Shown: positions 27,030 to 35,428, counted from the first letter of the stretch. The stretch is DNA of 64,000 nucleotides from Sphingomonas_R arantia (GCF_042682045.1 NZ_JBHUGS010000002.1:930001-994000), one strand, 5' to 3'. Notes: a model not told the origin generated them from the letters alone. Translations and numbers: made by a program.

Positions 27030-27622
27030 CGAAGCCGCGTACGATCGCAACCCTGTTCGTCGATCACCGTGGCGCAACGATCATCGAATTCGCCATCGTG
27101 GCGCCGGTCCTGATCATCCTGCTCTTCGGCCTGCTCGATCTTGGCTACGACGTGTACGTCAAGGCTCAGTTGGAAGGCGCGATGGAACAGGCAGGGCGTA
27201 ACTCCACACTGGAAACCAACGCGAAGAGCGGCGCGGCGATCGATGCATTCGTCGAGTCCCGCGTGCGCAACGTCGTCTCCCGCGCCACGTTCGTACCCAA
27301 AAGAATGGCCTATGCCGCGTTCAAGGACGTCCAGAAGGAAGAGAGCTACAGCGACAACAAACCCGCCAATGGCCGCTACGATCTGGGTGAGTGCTTCGAG
27401 GACGTGAACGGCAACCAGAGGTGGGACGCCGACCTCGGGCGCACCGGTCAGGGTGGCGCCAACGACGTCGTGCTATATTCCATGACGGTGAAGTACGATC
27501 GCCTGATGCCGTCGAGCGTGCTGCTGGGGCTCAGTCAGCGCGTCCAGGTGACGGCGTCGACCGTCCTCCGCAACCAGCCCTATGACGATCAGGTCATCCC
27601 GACGGTGGTGAAATGCAAATGA
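27026..27622 (+). CDS. TadE-family pilus protein
   Basis: A 198-residue pseudopilin-like protein. The GTG start overlaps the previous stop (GTGA). The prepilin-type segment RGATIIEFAIVAPVLIILLF has the TadE Glu at position 5 after the likely cleavage point. A soluble domain follows with two distant Cys residues. It is likely processed by a Tad prepilin peptidase, not encoded here. Confidence 0.85.
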   Translation: MTKPRTIATLFVDHRGATIIEFAIVAPVLIILLFGLLDLGYDVYVKAQLEGAMEQAGRNSTLETNAKSGAAIDAFVESRVRNVVSRATFVPKRMAYAAFKDVQKEESYSDNKPANGRYDLGECFEDVNGNQRWDADLGRTGQGGANDVVLYSMTVKYDRLMPSSVLLGLSQRVQVTASTVLRNQPYDDQVIPTVVKCK

Positions 27623-28260
27623 GGCGCCGCCGACTGCGGTCGATCGCTGCGGATACGCGCGGTCTCGCCCTGCTCGAATTCGCCTTGTCTCTGCCGATCG
27701 TGCTGACCCTCGGTACACTCGGCATCGAGATCGCGAACTACGCGCTGATCAACATGCGGATGAGCCAGATCGCGCTCAATCTCGCCGACAACATCTCACG
27801 TGCCGGGGAAGCCAGTCAGTTGGCGCTGACCAGATTGCGGGAGTCCGATGTCAACGATGCGTTCCAGGCGGCGCGGCTGCAGGGTTCATCCTACGCGCTG
27901 ACGACCCGCGGTCGGATCGTGCTGTCATCGCTGGAACAGAATTCGTCCCTGGCTCAGTATATTCACTGGCAACGTTGCGTCGGGACCGCCCGCTACAATT
28001 CCACATTCGGCGTACAGGGCGCCGTCGTCACGAACGGCATGGGTCCTGCGAAAGGCGTCAAGATCAAGGCGCCGCTGGACAGCGCGGTCATGTTCGTCGA
28101 ACTGACCTACGACTACCGGCCGCTCTTCCTGAACAATATTCTGTCAGGCAAACAGCTTCATTATACCGCTGCGTTCCTGGTGCGCGATCGGCGCGATCTC
28201 TCCGGCACCGGCTTGAGCAACGACACGACGGCCAGCACCTGCGACAAATACGCCGCCTGA
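27619..28260 (+). CDS. TadE/TadF-like pilus protein
   Basis: A ~213-residue second pseudopilin-like protein with RGLALLEFALSLPIVLTLGT and a soluble C-terminal domain with a Cys pair. An ATG at 27619 overlaps the TadE stop as ATGA; another ATG at 27613 is in frame. With TadG and TadE it forms a minor-pilin trio. The secretion ATPase, secretin and Flp pilin genes are outside the window. Confidence 0.8.
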   Translation: MRRRRLRSIAADTRGLALLEFALSLPIVLTLGTLGIEIANYALINMRMSQIALNLADNISRAGEASQLALTRLRESDVNDAFQAARLQGSSYALTTRGRIVLSSLEQNSSLAQYIHWQRCVGTARYNSTFGVQGAVVTNGMGPAKGVKIKAPLDSAVMFVELTYDYRPLFLNNILSGKQLHYTAAFLVRDRRDLSGTGLSNDTTASTCDKYAA

Positions 28261-28281
28261 CTTCGGCTCGGGCGCGTCAGC

Positions 28282-28303
28282 GGGCGGGGTCTTTACCCCG
28301 CCC
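28282..28303. terminator. Hairpin between convergent Tad and pdhB genes
   Basis: A perfect 9-bp G/C stem (28282-28290 with 28295-28303) and 4-nt loop, midway between the two stop codons. No T-run follows on either strand, so termination may be Rho-assisted. Confidence 0.55.
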
Positions 28304-28310
28304 GGACCAC

Positions 28311-29759
28311 TCAGCGGTAGCAGACCGTCTTAACCGCCTTCACCACATCGTCCGCCTTGAGCAGCGCGGCCTTTTCCAGGTTCGCGGCATAGGGCATCGG
28401 CACGTCGACATTGGTCACGCGCAGGACCGGCGCGTCGAGGTCGTCGAACCCTTCCTCCATCGCGATCGCAGCAATCTCGGCACTGATCGAACAGGTCGGC
28501 CAGCCTTCCTCGACGCAGACGATCCGGTTGGTCTTGGCCAGGCTCGCCAGCACGGTCTGCTTGTCGAGCGGGCGGAGCGTGCGCAGATCGATGACCTCCG
28601 CCTCGATGCCCTCGGCGGCCAGCTTGCCCGCCGCGTCCGTCGCGACCGCGACACCGATCGAATAGGTCACGATCGTCACGTCGCTGCCCTCGCGCACGAT
28701 CCGCGCCTTGCCGATCGGCAGGACGTAGTCGTCCAGCGCCGGCACGTCGAAGCTCTGCCCGTACAGCAGCTCGTTCTCGAGGAACACGACCGGGTCCTGC
28801 GACCGGATCGCCGCCTTGAGCAGACCCTTGGCATCCGCCGCGCTGTACGGCGCGATCACGATCAGGCCGGGGACGCTGGCATACCACGGCGCGTAGTTCT
28901 GCGAATGCTGCGCACCGACGCGCGCCGCCGCACCATTGGGACCGCGGAACACGATCGGGCACCGCATCTGGCCGCCCGACATGTAGTTGGTCTTGGCCGC
29001 CGAGTTGATGATGTGGTCGATCGCCTGCATGGCGAAATTGAACGTCATGAATTCGATGATCGGCTTCAGACCACCCATCGCCGCGCCCGTCCCGACGCCG
29101 GCAAAGCCGTATTCGGTGATCGGCGTGTCGATGACGCGCTTGTCGCCGAACTCGTCGAGCAGGCCCTGCGTCACCTTGTACGCGCCCTGATACTGCGCGA
29201 CTTCCTCGCCCATCACGAAGATGCGGTCGTCGGCGCGCATTTCCTCGGCCATCGCGTCGCGCAATGCCTCGCGGACGGTCGTCTTGACCATCTCGGTCCC
29301 TGCCGGAACCTCCGGATCGGCGATCTTGATCTTCTCAGCAGACGCGACCAGCGCGTGCGTCCCGCTTTCGGCGCTTTCGGGCGCACCCGTTTCGGGGCTC
29401 GGCGCACGACCGGTATCGGCCGGAGTCTCGTCAACCGACGGAGACTGGTCCGGCGTGGCCTGCTCGGCGGCGGGCGCAGCGGCCCCACCGGAGGCGGATA
29501 CGGTCGCCGCGTCCTCACCCTCTTCGGCGATGATCGCGATCACCGTACCGACCTTCACCGCGTCGGTGCCCTCGGCGACCAGGATCTTGGCGATGACGCC
29601 TTCGTCCACCGCCTCGAATTCCATCGTCGCCTTGTCGGTTTCGATTTCGGCCATGATGTCACCGGACGCGACGGTGTCGCCTTCCTTGACCAGCCATTTG
29701 GCAAGCGTGCCTTCCTCCATCGTGGGGGAAAGCGCGGGCATCTTGAGTTCGATCGCCAT
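28311..29759 (-). CDS. pdhB: Pyruvate dehydrogenase E1 beta subunit with lipoyl domain
   Basis: A 482-residue protein. Residues 1-~78 are a lipoyl domain, with Lys43 in ETDKATMEFEA as the lipoylation site. A Pro/Ala/Glu linker (~80-140) follows, then the E1-beta domain (REALRDAMAEEM, GEEVAQYQGAYKVTQGL, DTPITEYGFAGV). A lipoyl domain on E1-beta is an alphaproteobacterial feature. It forms the heterotetrameric E1 with PdhA, whose stop overlaps its ATG by one base. E2 and E3 genes are not in the window. Confidence 0.97.
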   Translation of the reverse strand: MAIELKMPALSPTMEEGTLAKWLVKEGDTVASGDIMAEIETDKATMEFEAVDEGVIAKILVAEGTDAVKVGTVIAIIAEEGEDAATVSASGGAAAPAAEQATPDQSPSVDETPADTGRAPSPETGAPESAESGTHALVASAEKIKIADPEVPAGTEMVKTTVREALRDAMAEEMRADDRIFVMGEEVAQYQGAYKVTQGLLDEFGDKRVIDTPITEYGFAGVGTGAAMGGLKPIIEFMTFNFAMQAIDHIINSAAKTNYMSGGQMRCPIVFRGPNGAAARVGAQHSQNYAPWYASVPGLIVIAPYSAADAKGLLKAAIRSQDPVVFLENELLYGQSFDVPALDDYVLPIGKARIVREGSDVTIVTYSIGVAVATDAAGKLAAEGIEAEVIDLRTLRPLDKQTVLASLAKTNRIVCVEEGWPTCSISAEIAAIAMEEGFDDLDAPVLRVTNVDVPMPYAANLEKAALLKADDVVKAVKTVCYR

Positions 29760-30817
29760 CAGTAGGTTTCCACCAGCACGTCGGTATGAAGTTCGGACAG
29801 GTCCGGCTCGGGCGACTGTTCAGCGAAGTCCGCGGCGTTCGCCACGATCGTCTTGATGTCCTTGTCGATCGCCTTCATCTCGTCCTCGGTCACGCCGATC
29901 GCCTCCAGCTCGCGCTTCACGGCGTCGATCGGGTCGGACTTGTCCCGCATCGACTGCACCTCGTCGCGCGACCGGTACTTGGCCGGATCGGACATCGAGT
30001 GACCGCGATAGCGATAGGTCTTGAGTTCGAGCAGGATCGGACCCTTGCCGGACCGCGTCCATTCGATCGCGGTCTCGGCAGCACCACGCACCGCCAGCAC
30101 GTCCATGCCGTCGACCTGGATGCCCGGAATGCGGAAGCTTTCGCCGCGCAGGTACAGCTGGTCCTCGGCCGATGCGCGGTTCACGCTCGTGCCCATCGCA
30201 TATTGGTTGTTCTCGATGACGAAAATGACCGGCAGCTTCCACAGCTCGGCCATGTTGAACGCTTCGTACACCTGGCCCTGGTTGGCCGCACCATCGCCGA
30301 AATAGGCGAGGCACAGTCCGCCGTCGCCCTTGTACTTGTGGCCGAAGCCCAGCCCGGCCCCCAGCGAAACCTGCGCGCCGACGATGCCGTGCCCGCCGTA
30401 GAACTTATGTTCCACGGAGAACATGTGCATCGACCCGCCTTTGCCCTTGGAGATCCCCGCAGCGCGGCCGGTCAGTTCGGCCATGATTATCTTCGGATCG
30501 ATCCCGTAGGCGAGCATGTGACCATGGTCGCGGTACCCGGTGATGACCGAGTCCTTGCCGACTTCCAGCGCGGACTGCAGCCCGACCGCCACGGCTTCCT
30601 GGCCGATATACAGATGGCAGAAGCCACCGATCAGGCCGAGACCGTACAACTGGCCGGCCTTTTCCTCGAACCGGCGGATGAGCACCATCTGGCGGTAGAA
30701 TTCGAGCAGTTGTTCTTTCGTGGCCTCGAACCGCACCGGCTGCTGCGGGCGTTCACGGTTCGGTGTCGCGGGAGGGGCCTCGGCCTCTTCACCGCGGGGC
30801 TGCACTGCCTTTGCCAA
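29759..30817 (-). CDS. pdhA: Pyruvate dehydrogenase E1 alpha subunit
   Basis: A 352-residue thiamine-diphosphate enzyme that decarboxylates pyruvate. GDGAANQGQVYEAFNMA, ending in an NN-containing ENNQYAMGTS segment, is the ThDP/Mg motif. The YRYRGHSMSDP loop carries the phosphorylation-loop homologue. It follows the septum protein gene by 81 bp and is coupled to pdhB. Confidence 0.97.
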   Translation of the reverse strand: MAKAVQPRGEEAEAPPATPNRERPQQPVRFEATKEQLLEFYRQMVLIRRFEEKAGQLYGLGLIGGFCHLYIGQEAVAVGLQSALEVGKDSVITGYRDHGHMLAYGIDPKIIMAELTGRAAGISKGKGGSMHMFSVEHKFYGGHGIVGAQVSLGAGLGFGHKYKGDGGLCLAYFGDGAANQGQVYEAFNMAELWKLPVIFVIENNQYAMGTSVNRASAEDQLYLRGESFRIPGIQVDGMDVLAVRGAAETAIEWTRSGKGPILLELKTYRYRGHSMSDPAKYRSRDEVQSMRDKSDPIDAVKRELEAIGVTEDEMKAIDKDIKTIVANAADFAEQSPEPDLSELHTDVLVETY

Positions 30818-30898
30818 GCGTCCGGCTCCTGTCGTTTGAAACGTCGTGGCCGCGGTCTAGGCCACCACCGGGCGTTCCGCAACGTCCCCGGCCACCTT

Positions 30899-31228
30899 TT
30901 ACCGGTTCTGCAGGATCACCTCATCCTCACGAACCTGATCGGTTCGCGACCGGACGAGTTCGTCGGCAAGGTCCGGGTCCACGCCCTTGCGCGGGTCAAG
31001 AAGGTCGGACCGGTGCTGCAGTCGTGCCCGCTCCGCCTCGACCTTCGCCAACTCCGCCTCACGCGCCACCCGCTCGGTCTTGTAGTCGCCCCAGGCCAGC
31101 AGTCCGTTCTGGCCGATCACCGCCGCCAGCACGAAATAGACGATGATCAGCACGACCGCCGCCGGCGCCGCCGCCGCCAGCACGAGCCCGATCGTCGAAC
31201 GCCGCGGTGCCCCGCCCGGCCTGCTCAT
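30899..31228 (-). CDS. FtsB/DivIC-type septum formation initiator
   Basis: A 109-residue bitopic protein. The basic N-terminus is followed by one transmembrane helix (~residues 14-38), then a coiled coil (REAELAKVEAERARLQHRSDLL), and it ends in LVRSRTDQVREDEVIL. This is the FtsB-like layout of alphaproteobacteria, and the location between eno and pdhA is the usual one. It acts in the divisome with FtsL and FtsQ. Confidence 0.88.
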   Translation of the reverse strand: MSRPGGAPRRSTIGLVLAAAAPAAVVLIIVYFVLAAVIGQNGLLAWGDYKTERVAREAELAKVEAERARLQHRSDLLDPRKGVDPDLADELVRSRTDQVREDEVILQNR

Positions 31229-31268
31229 CGTCTACGCCTGCTCATCGCCTATCCCCCGCTCGGTTGCG

Positions 31269-32552
31269 TCAGGCGGTCCGTCGCAGGATCGACCGGCCGG
31301 CATATTCCGCCACGATGCCCAGCTCTTCCTCGATCCGGATCAGCTGGTTGTACTTCGCCAACCGGTCCGACCGCGCGAGCGAGCCCGTCTTGATCTGCCC
31401 GCAATTCGTCGCGACCGACAGATCGGCGATCGTCGAGTCCTCGGTCTCGCCCGACCGGTGCGACATCACCGCGGTATAGCCCGCGCGCTGCGCCATCGAC
31501 ACCGCCTGCAACGTCTCGGTCAACGTCCCGATCTGATTGACCTTCACCAGCAGCGAATTGGCAAGCCCGTCGCGGATCCCCTGCCCCAGCCGCTCCGGAT
31601 TGGTGACGAACAGATCGTCGCCGACCAGCTGCGTCGTGTGCCCGATCTTGTCGGTCAGCAGCTTCCAGCCCTCGAAATCATCCTCGCCCATTCCGTCCTC
31701 GATCGAGAAGATCGGATAACGCGCCGCCAGGTCCGCCAGATAATCCGCCATTTCGGCCGGCGACAGCACGCGGCCCTCGCCGTCGAGATGATAGGCCCCG
31801 TCGCGGAAGAACTCGGTCGCGGCGCAATCCAGCGCCAGCATCACGTCGTCACCCGGGCGATACCCGGCCTTCTCGATCGACTGCATGATGAAATCGAGTG
31901 CCTCGACCGGGCTGCCGATGTTGGGCGCGAACCCGCCCTCGTCGCCGACCGAGGTCGACAGGCCCTTGTCGTGAAGACCCTTCTTCAACGTGTGGAAGAT
32001 CTCGGCACCGCACCGCACCGCCTCGACCATGTTCTCCGCACCCACCGGCACGATCATGAATTCCTGGAAATCGATCGGATTGTCGGCATGCATCCCGCCG
32101 TTGATGATGTTCATCATCGGCACCGGCAGGACATGCGCCGACACGCCACCGACATAGCGGTACAGCGGCAAACCGCGTGCTTCCGCCGCCGCCTTCGCGG
32201 TCGCGAGACTCGCACCCAGGATCGCGTTCGCGCCGATCCGGCCCTTGTTGGGCGTACCGTCCAGCTCGATCATCGTCGTGTCGATCGCGGCCTGGTCCTC
32301 CGCGTCGATCCCGATGATCGCGTCGGCCAGCTCGCCGTTCACCGCGTCGATCGCCTTGTCGACGCCCTTGCCCAGCCAGCGCGTCTTGTCTCCGTCGCGC
32401 AGTTCGACCGCCTCGTGCGCGCCGGTCGATGCACCGGACGGCACCGCGGCCCGACCGAAGCTGCCGTCTTCCAGCGTTACGTCCACCTCGACGGTCGGGT
32501 TGCCCCGGCTGTCGACGATCATGCGGGCGTGGACATCGACGATTGCGGTCAT
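31269..32552 (-). CDS. eno: Enolase
   Basis: A 427-residue glycolytic enzyme converting 2-phosphoglycerate to phosphoenolpyruvate. Diagnostic segments are DSRGNPTVEVDV, VPSGASTGAHEA, SVGDEGGFAPN, IFSIEDGM (Mg ligands) and VMSHRSGETED, with the catalytic Lys in LLVKVNQIGTLTET. The ATG at 32552 gives the normal length; the upstream open frame is noise. First gene of eno-ftsB-pdhA-pdhB. Confidence 0.98.
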   Translation of the reverse strand: MTAIVDVHARMIVDSRGNPTVEVDVTLEDGSFGRAAVPSGASTGAHEAVELRDGDKTRWLGKGVDKAIDAVNGELADAIIGIDAEDQAAIDTTMIELDGTPNKGRIGANAILGASLATAKAAAEARGLPLYRYVGGVSAHVLPVPMMNIINGGMHADNPIDFQEFMIVPVGAENMVEAVRCGAEIFHTLKKGLHDKGLSTSVGDEGGFAPNIGSPVEALDFIMQSIEKAGYRPGDDVMLALDCAATEFFRDGAYHLDGEGRVLSPAEMADYLADLAARYPIFSIEDGMGEDDFEGWKLLTDKIGHTTQLVGDDLFVTNPERLGQGIRDGLANSLLVKVNQIGTLTETLQAVSMAQRAGYTAVMSHRSGETEDSTIADLSVATNCGQIKTGSLARSDRLAKYNQLIRIEEELGIVAEYAGRSILRRTA

Positions 32553-32639
32553 GGAAGTGGCCTTTCGCGGGTGGACAGACGGGTTGCTGCGCCTCCTACC
32601 GGGCCGCTCCGCCGCTGGCAAATAAGCGATGCGACGAAT

Positions 32640-32664
32640 GGAACGGGGCGGCACCATGTCGGTT
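32640..32664 (+). promoter_or_regulatory. Candidate EcfG general-stress promoter for the YqjD-like operon
   Basis: GGAAC (32640-32644), a 16-nt spacer, then GGTT (32661-32664), 37 bp before the ATG at 32702. The alphaproteobacterial EcfG consensus is GGAAC-N16/17-CGTT, so one base of the -10 differs. An identical arrangement lies before mlaC at 34651-34675. Confidence 0.45.
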
Positions 32665-32701
32665 GTCGTCTCGATACCGCAACAATCGATCGGAGAAGAA
32701 C

Positions 32702-33316
32702 ATGGCTATCGGCGACACCCGCCTCCCCGAGGGCACCGACAGCATCATCGGCGGAAGCTCGGTCGGCAACGACCTGTCCTCCACCGGCGGCCTTAGCTCC
32801 ACCGCACCTGGCTTCGACAACAAGCCCACCCCGGCACCGGCCGCCACCGCGCGCGATACGCTGGAAGAGGCCAAGGCAACCGTGACCGAGAAGACCACCG
32901 AGCTGCGCAGCCAGGCCGCCGACAAGGCGCGTTCCTACGCCATCATGGGCAAGGACCGCGCGGTCGAGGGACTCGACAACGTCCAGCGCATGATCGACGA
33001 CGCCGCCGATACGCTCGACGAGAAGCTGGGCGGACAGTTCGGCGACTATATCCGTCAGGCCGGCGCCAGCGTCACGACGCTGTCCGACGCGATCCGCGAC
33101 AAGGACGTCGACGAACTTCTTGACGACACGCGCGACCTCGTCCGTCGCAGCCCCGGCATCGCGATCGGTGCGGCTGCCGCGATCGGTTTTCTGATCGCTC
33201 GCGTCGCGAAGGTTGGCCTCGACCCGGAACCGCACACCCCGACGACGGGCGGCGTCACTCCGGTCGCGCCCGTGTCGACGGGTAGCTCGCTGGCCGGAAC
33301 GCGTCCTTCGGCATGA
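32702..33316 (+). CDS. YqjD/ElaB-like (DUF883-type) membrane protein
   Basis: A 204-residue protein. A disordered N-terminal ~50 residues is followed by a long amphipathic helix region (TARDTLEEAKATVTEKTTEL and onward) and one transmembrane helix, RSPGIAIGAAAAIGFLIARV (near 150-168). This matches the layout of E. coli YqjD/ElaB, inner-membrane proteins that bind ribosomes in stationary phase. Its C-terminal tail after the helix is longer than in YqjD. The ATG at 32702 has GGAGAAG upstream. First of four genes, each overlapping the next by ATGA. Confidence 0.7.
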   Translation: MAIGDTRLPEGTDSIIGGSSVGNDLSSTGGLSSTAPGFDNKPTPAPAATARDTLEEAKATVTEKTTELRSQAADKARSYAIMGKDRAVEGLDNVQRMIDDAADTLDEKLGGQFGDYIRQAGASVTTLSDAIRDKDVDELLDDTRDLVRRSPGIAIGAAAAIGFLIARVAKVGLDPEPHTPTTGGVTPVAPVSTGSSLAGTRPSA

Positions 33317-33669
33317 CGCAGCGCCACGATTCAGACGACGAAACGGTCGCCGGCCTTGTGCATCGGCTGGTCGATGACGGCCGGACCTATGTCCGCGCCG
33401 AACTCGACGTGGTCCGGGCCACGGCGAGCGCAAAGATCGCTGCGACCAAGATGGCCGTCGTCGTCGGGATCGCGGCTATCTTCGTCGTGCAGGCCGGACT
33501 GACCGTCCTGTTCATCGCGCTCGGTTCTGTGCTGGCTTTGCTGATGCCGATCTGGGCGGGGCAATTGCTCGCGGCGGTTATCGCGTTCGCGGTTGCGGGC
33601 TTGATGGTGAAATACGCCATCTCCCGCTTCTCGACCGGTGCAGCCACTCCGGTGGGTGACGCGTCATGA
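33313..33669 (+). CDS. YqjE-like phage-holin-family membrane protein (DUF1469)
   Basis: A 118-residue protein. A cytosolic helix (VAGLVHRLVDDGRTYVRAEL) is followed by two transmembrane helices (~residues 46-72 and 78-100). This is the Actinobacterial holin-X/YqjE pattern. Its coupling behind a YqjD-like gene reproduces the enterobacterial yqjD-yqjE order. The role in the envelope is unclear. Confidence 0.8.
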   Translation: MTQRHDSDDETVAGLVHRLVDDGRTYVRAELDVVRATASAKIAATKMAVVVGIAAIFVVQAGLTVLFIALGSVLALLMPIWAGQLLAAVIAFAVAGLMVKYAISRFSTGAATPVGDAS

Positions 33670-34076
33670 GCGGCTCCCCCGAAGTCATCGCCGCAAAGGC
33701 GCGCGCGGCTGCTGCTCGCATGCGTCTCGACGGTACGGTGGCGGAACTGAAGACCCGGCTTCAACCGTCGACGTTGGCGCATAACGTTTGGGCCGATACG
33801 GTCGATCGCGGTGCCGATGCCTGGGATGTTACCGTGGAACGCGGCACCGAAAGTCTTGCCCTGGCCGTCGACAAGGCGACCGAGGCCGGTGAAGCCGCGT
33901 TCGCCTATGCACAGAAGCGCCCGGGCGTTGTCGCCGCCGCTGCCGGCGCTGCCATTGCCTTGCTCGCTGGCCCGTCGCTCATCCGCCGCGCGCTGCGGTC
34001 CCCGCCCCCCAAACCCATTCCAACGAATCCGCCGCGTCTGACCGGCCCGATTCCTCATCTGGAGACACGCTCATGA
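33666..34076 (+). CDS. DUF3618-like membrane-associated protein
   Basis: A 136-residue protein. An Ala/Arg-rich amphipathic N-terminal half (AAKARAAAARMRLDGTVAELKTRL) resembles DUF3618. A glycine/alanine transmembrane helix follows (PGVVAAAAGAAIALLAGP, ~86-105), then a Pro-rich tail. Its membrane helix is of the same type as in the first gene of the operon. It may correspond functionally to YqjK, which is inference. Confidence 0.6.
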   Translation: MSGSPEVIAAKARAAAARMRLDGTVAELKTRLQPSTLAHNVWADTVDRGADAWDVTVERGTESLALAVDKATEAGEAAFAYAQKRPGVVAAAAGAAIALLAGPSLIRRALRSPPPKPIPTNPPRLTGPIPHLETRS

Positions 34077-34636
34077 TCACCCCAGTCAACGACGACCATG
34101 CCGAAGGCCGTCTGGCCGCTGCCGCTCACAAGGTGAGCGACGCCGCCGCGTCCGCGGGTCATGCAGTGAGCGAAACCGCCACCGCTGCCGCCGACAAGGT
34201 GAGCGACGCCGCGCACGCAGCGAAGGTAAAGGCCGCCGACACCGCCGCCGTGATCCGCGACAAGGCCGCCGATGCCTACGACGCGGCGCGCGACAAGGCG
34301 TCGACGGCACGCGAGACTGCCGCGACCGGCTTCGACTCCGCACCGCTCGCCGTCCTCGCCGGCGGCATCGCACTCGGTGCGATCCTGGGTGCCCTGCTCC
34401 CGCGTACGGAGCGTGAAACCGAACTGCTCGGCCCGGTCGCGGCCAAAGCCGCCGACGCTGCACGCTCGGCCTTCGTCGCCGCCAAGTCGGCCGGGCAGGA
34501 CAAGCTCGACGAACTCGGCATCAACAAGGAAGCCGCCCGCGCGAAGGTCGATCAGCTGGTCGATACCGCCAGCCAGGCTGCAACCTCGGCCGGCGCAGCC
34601 GCCAAGGATGCCGTCCGCACCCGCACCGACGTCTGA
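34073..34636 (+). CDS. LEA-like Ala/Lys repeat protein with one membrane segment
   Basis: A 187-residue protein of very low complexity. Residues ~10-85 repeat units such as KVSDAAHAA and RDKAADAYDAA, an 11-mer-like amphipathic pattern seen in late-embryogenesis-abundant and YtxH-type proteins. A hydrophobic segment (APLAVLAGGIALGAILGALLP, ~92-112) is followed by a second Ala-rich helix. This suggests a stress-protective membrane-surface protein. Last of the four-gene operon. Confidence 0.65.
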   Translation: MITPVNDDHAEGRLAAAAHKVSDAAASAGHAVSETATAAADKVSDAAHAAKVKAADTAAVIRDKAADAYDAARDKASTARETAATGFDSAPLAVLAGGIALGAILGALLPRTERETELLGPVAAKAADAARSAFVAAKSAGQDKLDELGINKEAARAKVDQLVDTASQAATSAGAAAKDAVRTRTDV

Positions 34637-34650
34637 CCGCGGGTCGCCGC

Positions 34651-34675
34651 GGAACCGACAGGTTCAACGGCGGTT
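34651..34675 (+). promoter_or_regulatory. Candidate EcfG general-stress promoter for mlaC
   Basis: GGAAC (34651-34655), a 16-nt spacer, GGTT (34672-34675). Transcription would begin near 34682, just before a hairpin, with the mlaC ATG at 34743. Same spacing and same variant -10 as at 32640-32664. Confidence 0.45.
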
Positions 34676-34686
34676 CACTGATCAGA

Positions 34687-34721
34687 GACTACGGCGTTCC
34701 CATGGCGGGGACGCCGTAGTC
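34687..34721 (+). terminator. Strong hairpin between the YqjD-like operon and mlaC
   Basis: A perfect 11-bp stem (34687-34697 with 34711-34721), extended by three to four more pairs, with a small loop. It is followed by GTGTTT rather than a clean T-run. It can end the upstream operon. If the promoter at 34651 is real, it would also be the 5' stem-loop of the mlaC mRNA. Confidence 0.55.
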
Positions 34722-34742
34722 GTGTTTACAGGAGTTCTTTTC

Positions 34743-35345
34743 ATGCGTGCATCCATTCGCACCGCTTTCGCCGCAGCCATCATGTCCGCCGGCGCGGTCG
34801 TGCCCCTGCTTCCCGCCACCGCGCAGGTCCGGATCGACAACAGCGATCCCGCCCGGTTCGTCGATACCCTGTCCGACGCCGGCCTCGGCGCGCTCCGCAC
34901 CGGTAACCGCACCGCCGCGCGTGCGCAGTTCCGCACGCTGCTGGCGCAGCATTTCAACATCGACCAGATCGGCGACCGCCTGATCCGCGCGCACATCGCC
35001 CGCATCACGCCGCAGCAGCGCGCAGCCTACAAGGCGGCTTTCCCGAGCTTCCTGATCAACACCTACGCCGATCGTCTTCAGCAGTACGCCCGCGCCGACG
35101 TCAAGGTCATCCGCGTTGCTCCGGCCGGCAACACGGCACAGGTCATGACGCAGGTCATCCAGCCCGGCGCGAGCCCGATCAACGCAACCTGGACCGTCGA
35201 TCGCACGAGCGGCAGCTGGAAGGTCAGCAACCTGACCGTCGCCGGGATCAACCTCGGCATCACCCAGGCGAACGACTTCAACTCGGTGATCCAGCGCCAG
35301 GGCTTCGACGGCCTGGTCAAGCTGATGCAGTCCCGCGCGGGCTGA
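34743..35345 (+). CDS. MlaC/Ttg2D-family phospholipid-binding protein
   Basis: A 200-residue exported protein. The signal peptide ends near ATA-Q (~residue 27). The MlaC domain shows FRTLLAQHFNIDQIGDRLI, then TPQQRAAYKAAFPSFLINTYADRL and a VTQVIQP-like beta-sheet. MlaC ferries phospholipid across the periplasm for the MlaFEDB transporter. No mlaD, mlaE or mlaF gene lies nearby, so this is an orphan copy. The ATG at 34743 has AGGAG nine bases upstream. Confidence 0.88.
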   Translation: MRASIRTAFAAAIMSAGAVVPLLPATAQVRIDNSDPARFVDTLSDAGLGALRTGNRTAARAQFRTLLAQHFNIDQIGDRLIRAHIARITPQQRAAYKAAFPSFLINTYADRLQQYARADVKVIRVAPAGNTAQVMTQVIQPGASPINATWTVDRTSGSWKVSNLTVAGINLGITQANDFNSVIQRQGFDGLVKLMQSRAG

Positions 35346-35366
35346 GCGCCGGCTTGGGGGTTGTAA

Positions 35367-35401
35367 GGGGTGCGGATCGCAGTTAGTCGGTCCGCAACCC
35401 C
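35367..35401 (+). terminator. Hairpin after mlaC
   Basis: GGGGTGCGGA (35367-35376) pairs with TCCGCAACCCC (35391-35401) with one bulged base. There is no T-run. It lies between mlaC and the DUF4170 gene. Confidence 0.4.
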
Positions 35402-35428
35402 GAACCCTACGGCATCGGACATTTTTGT

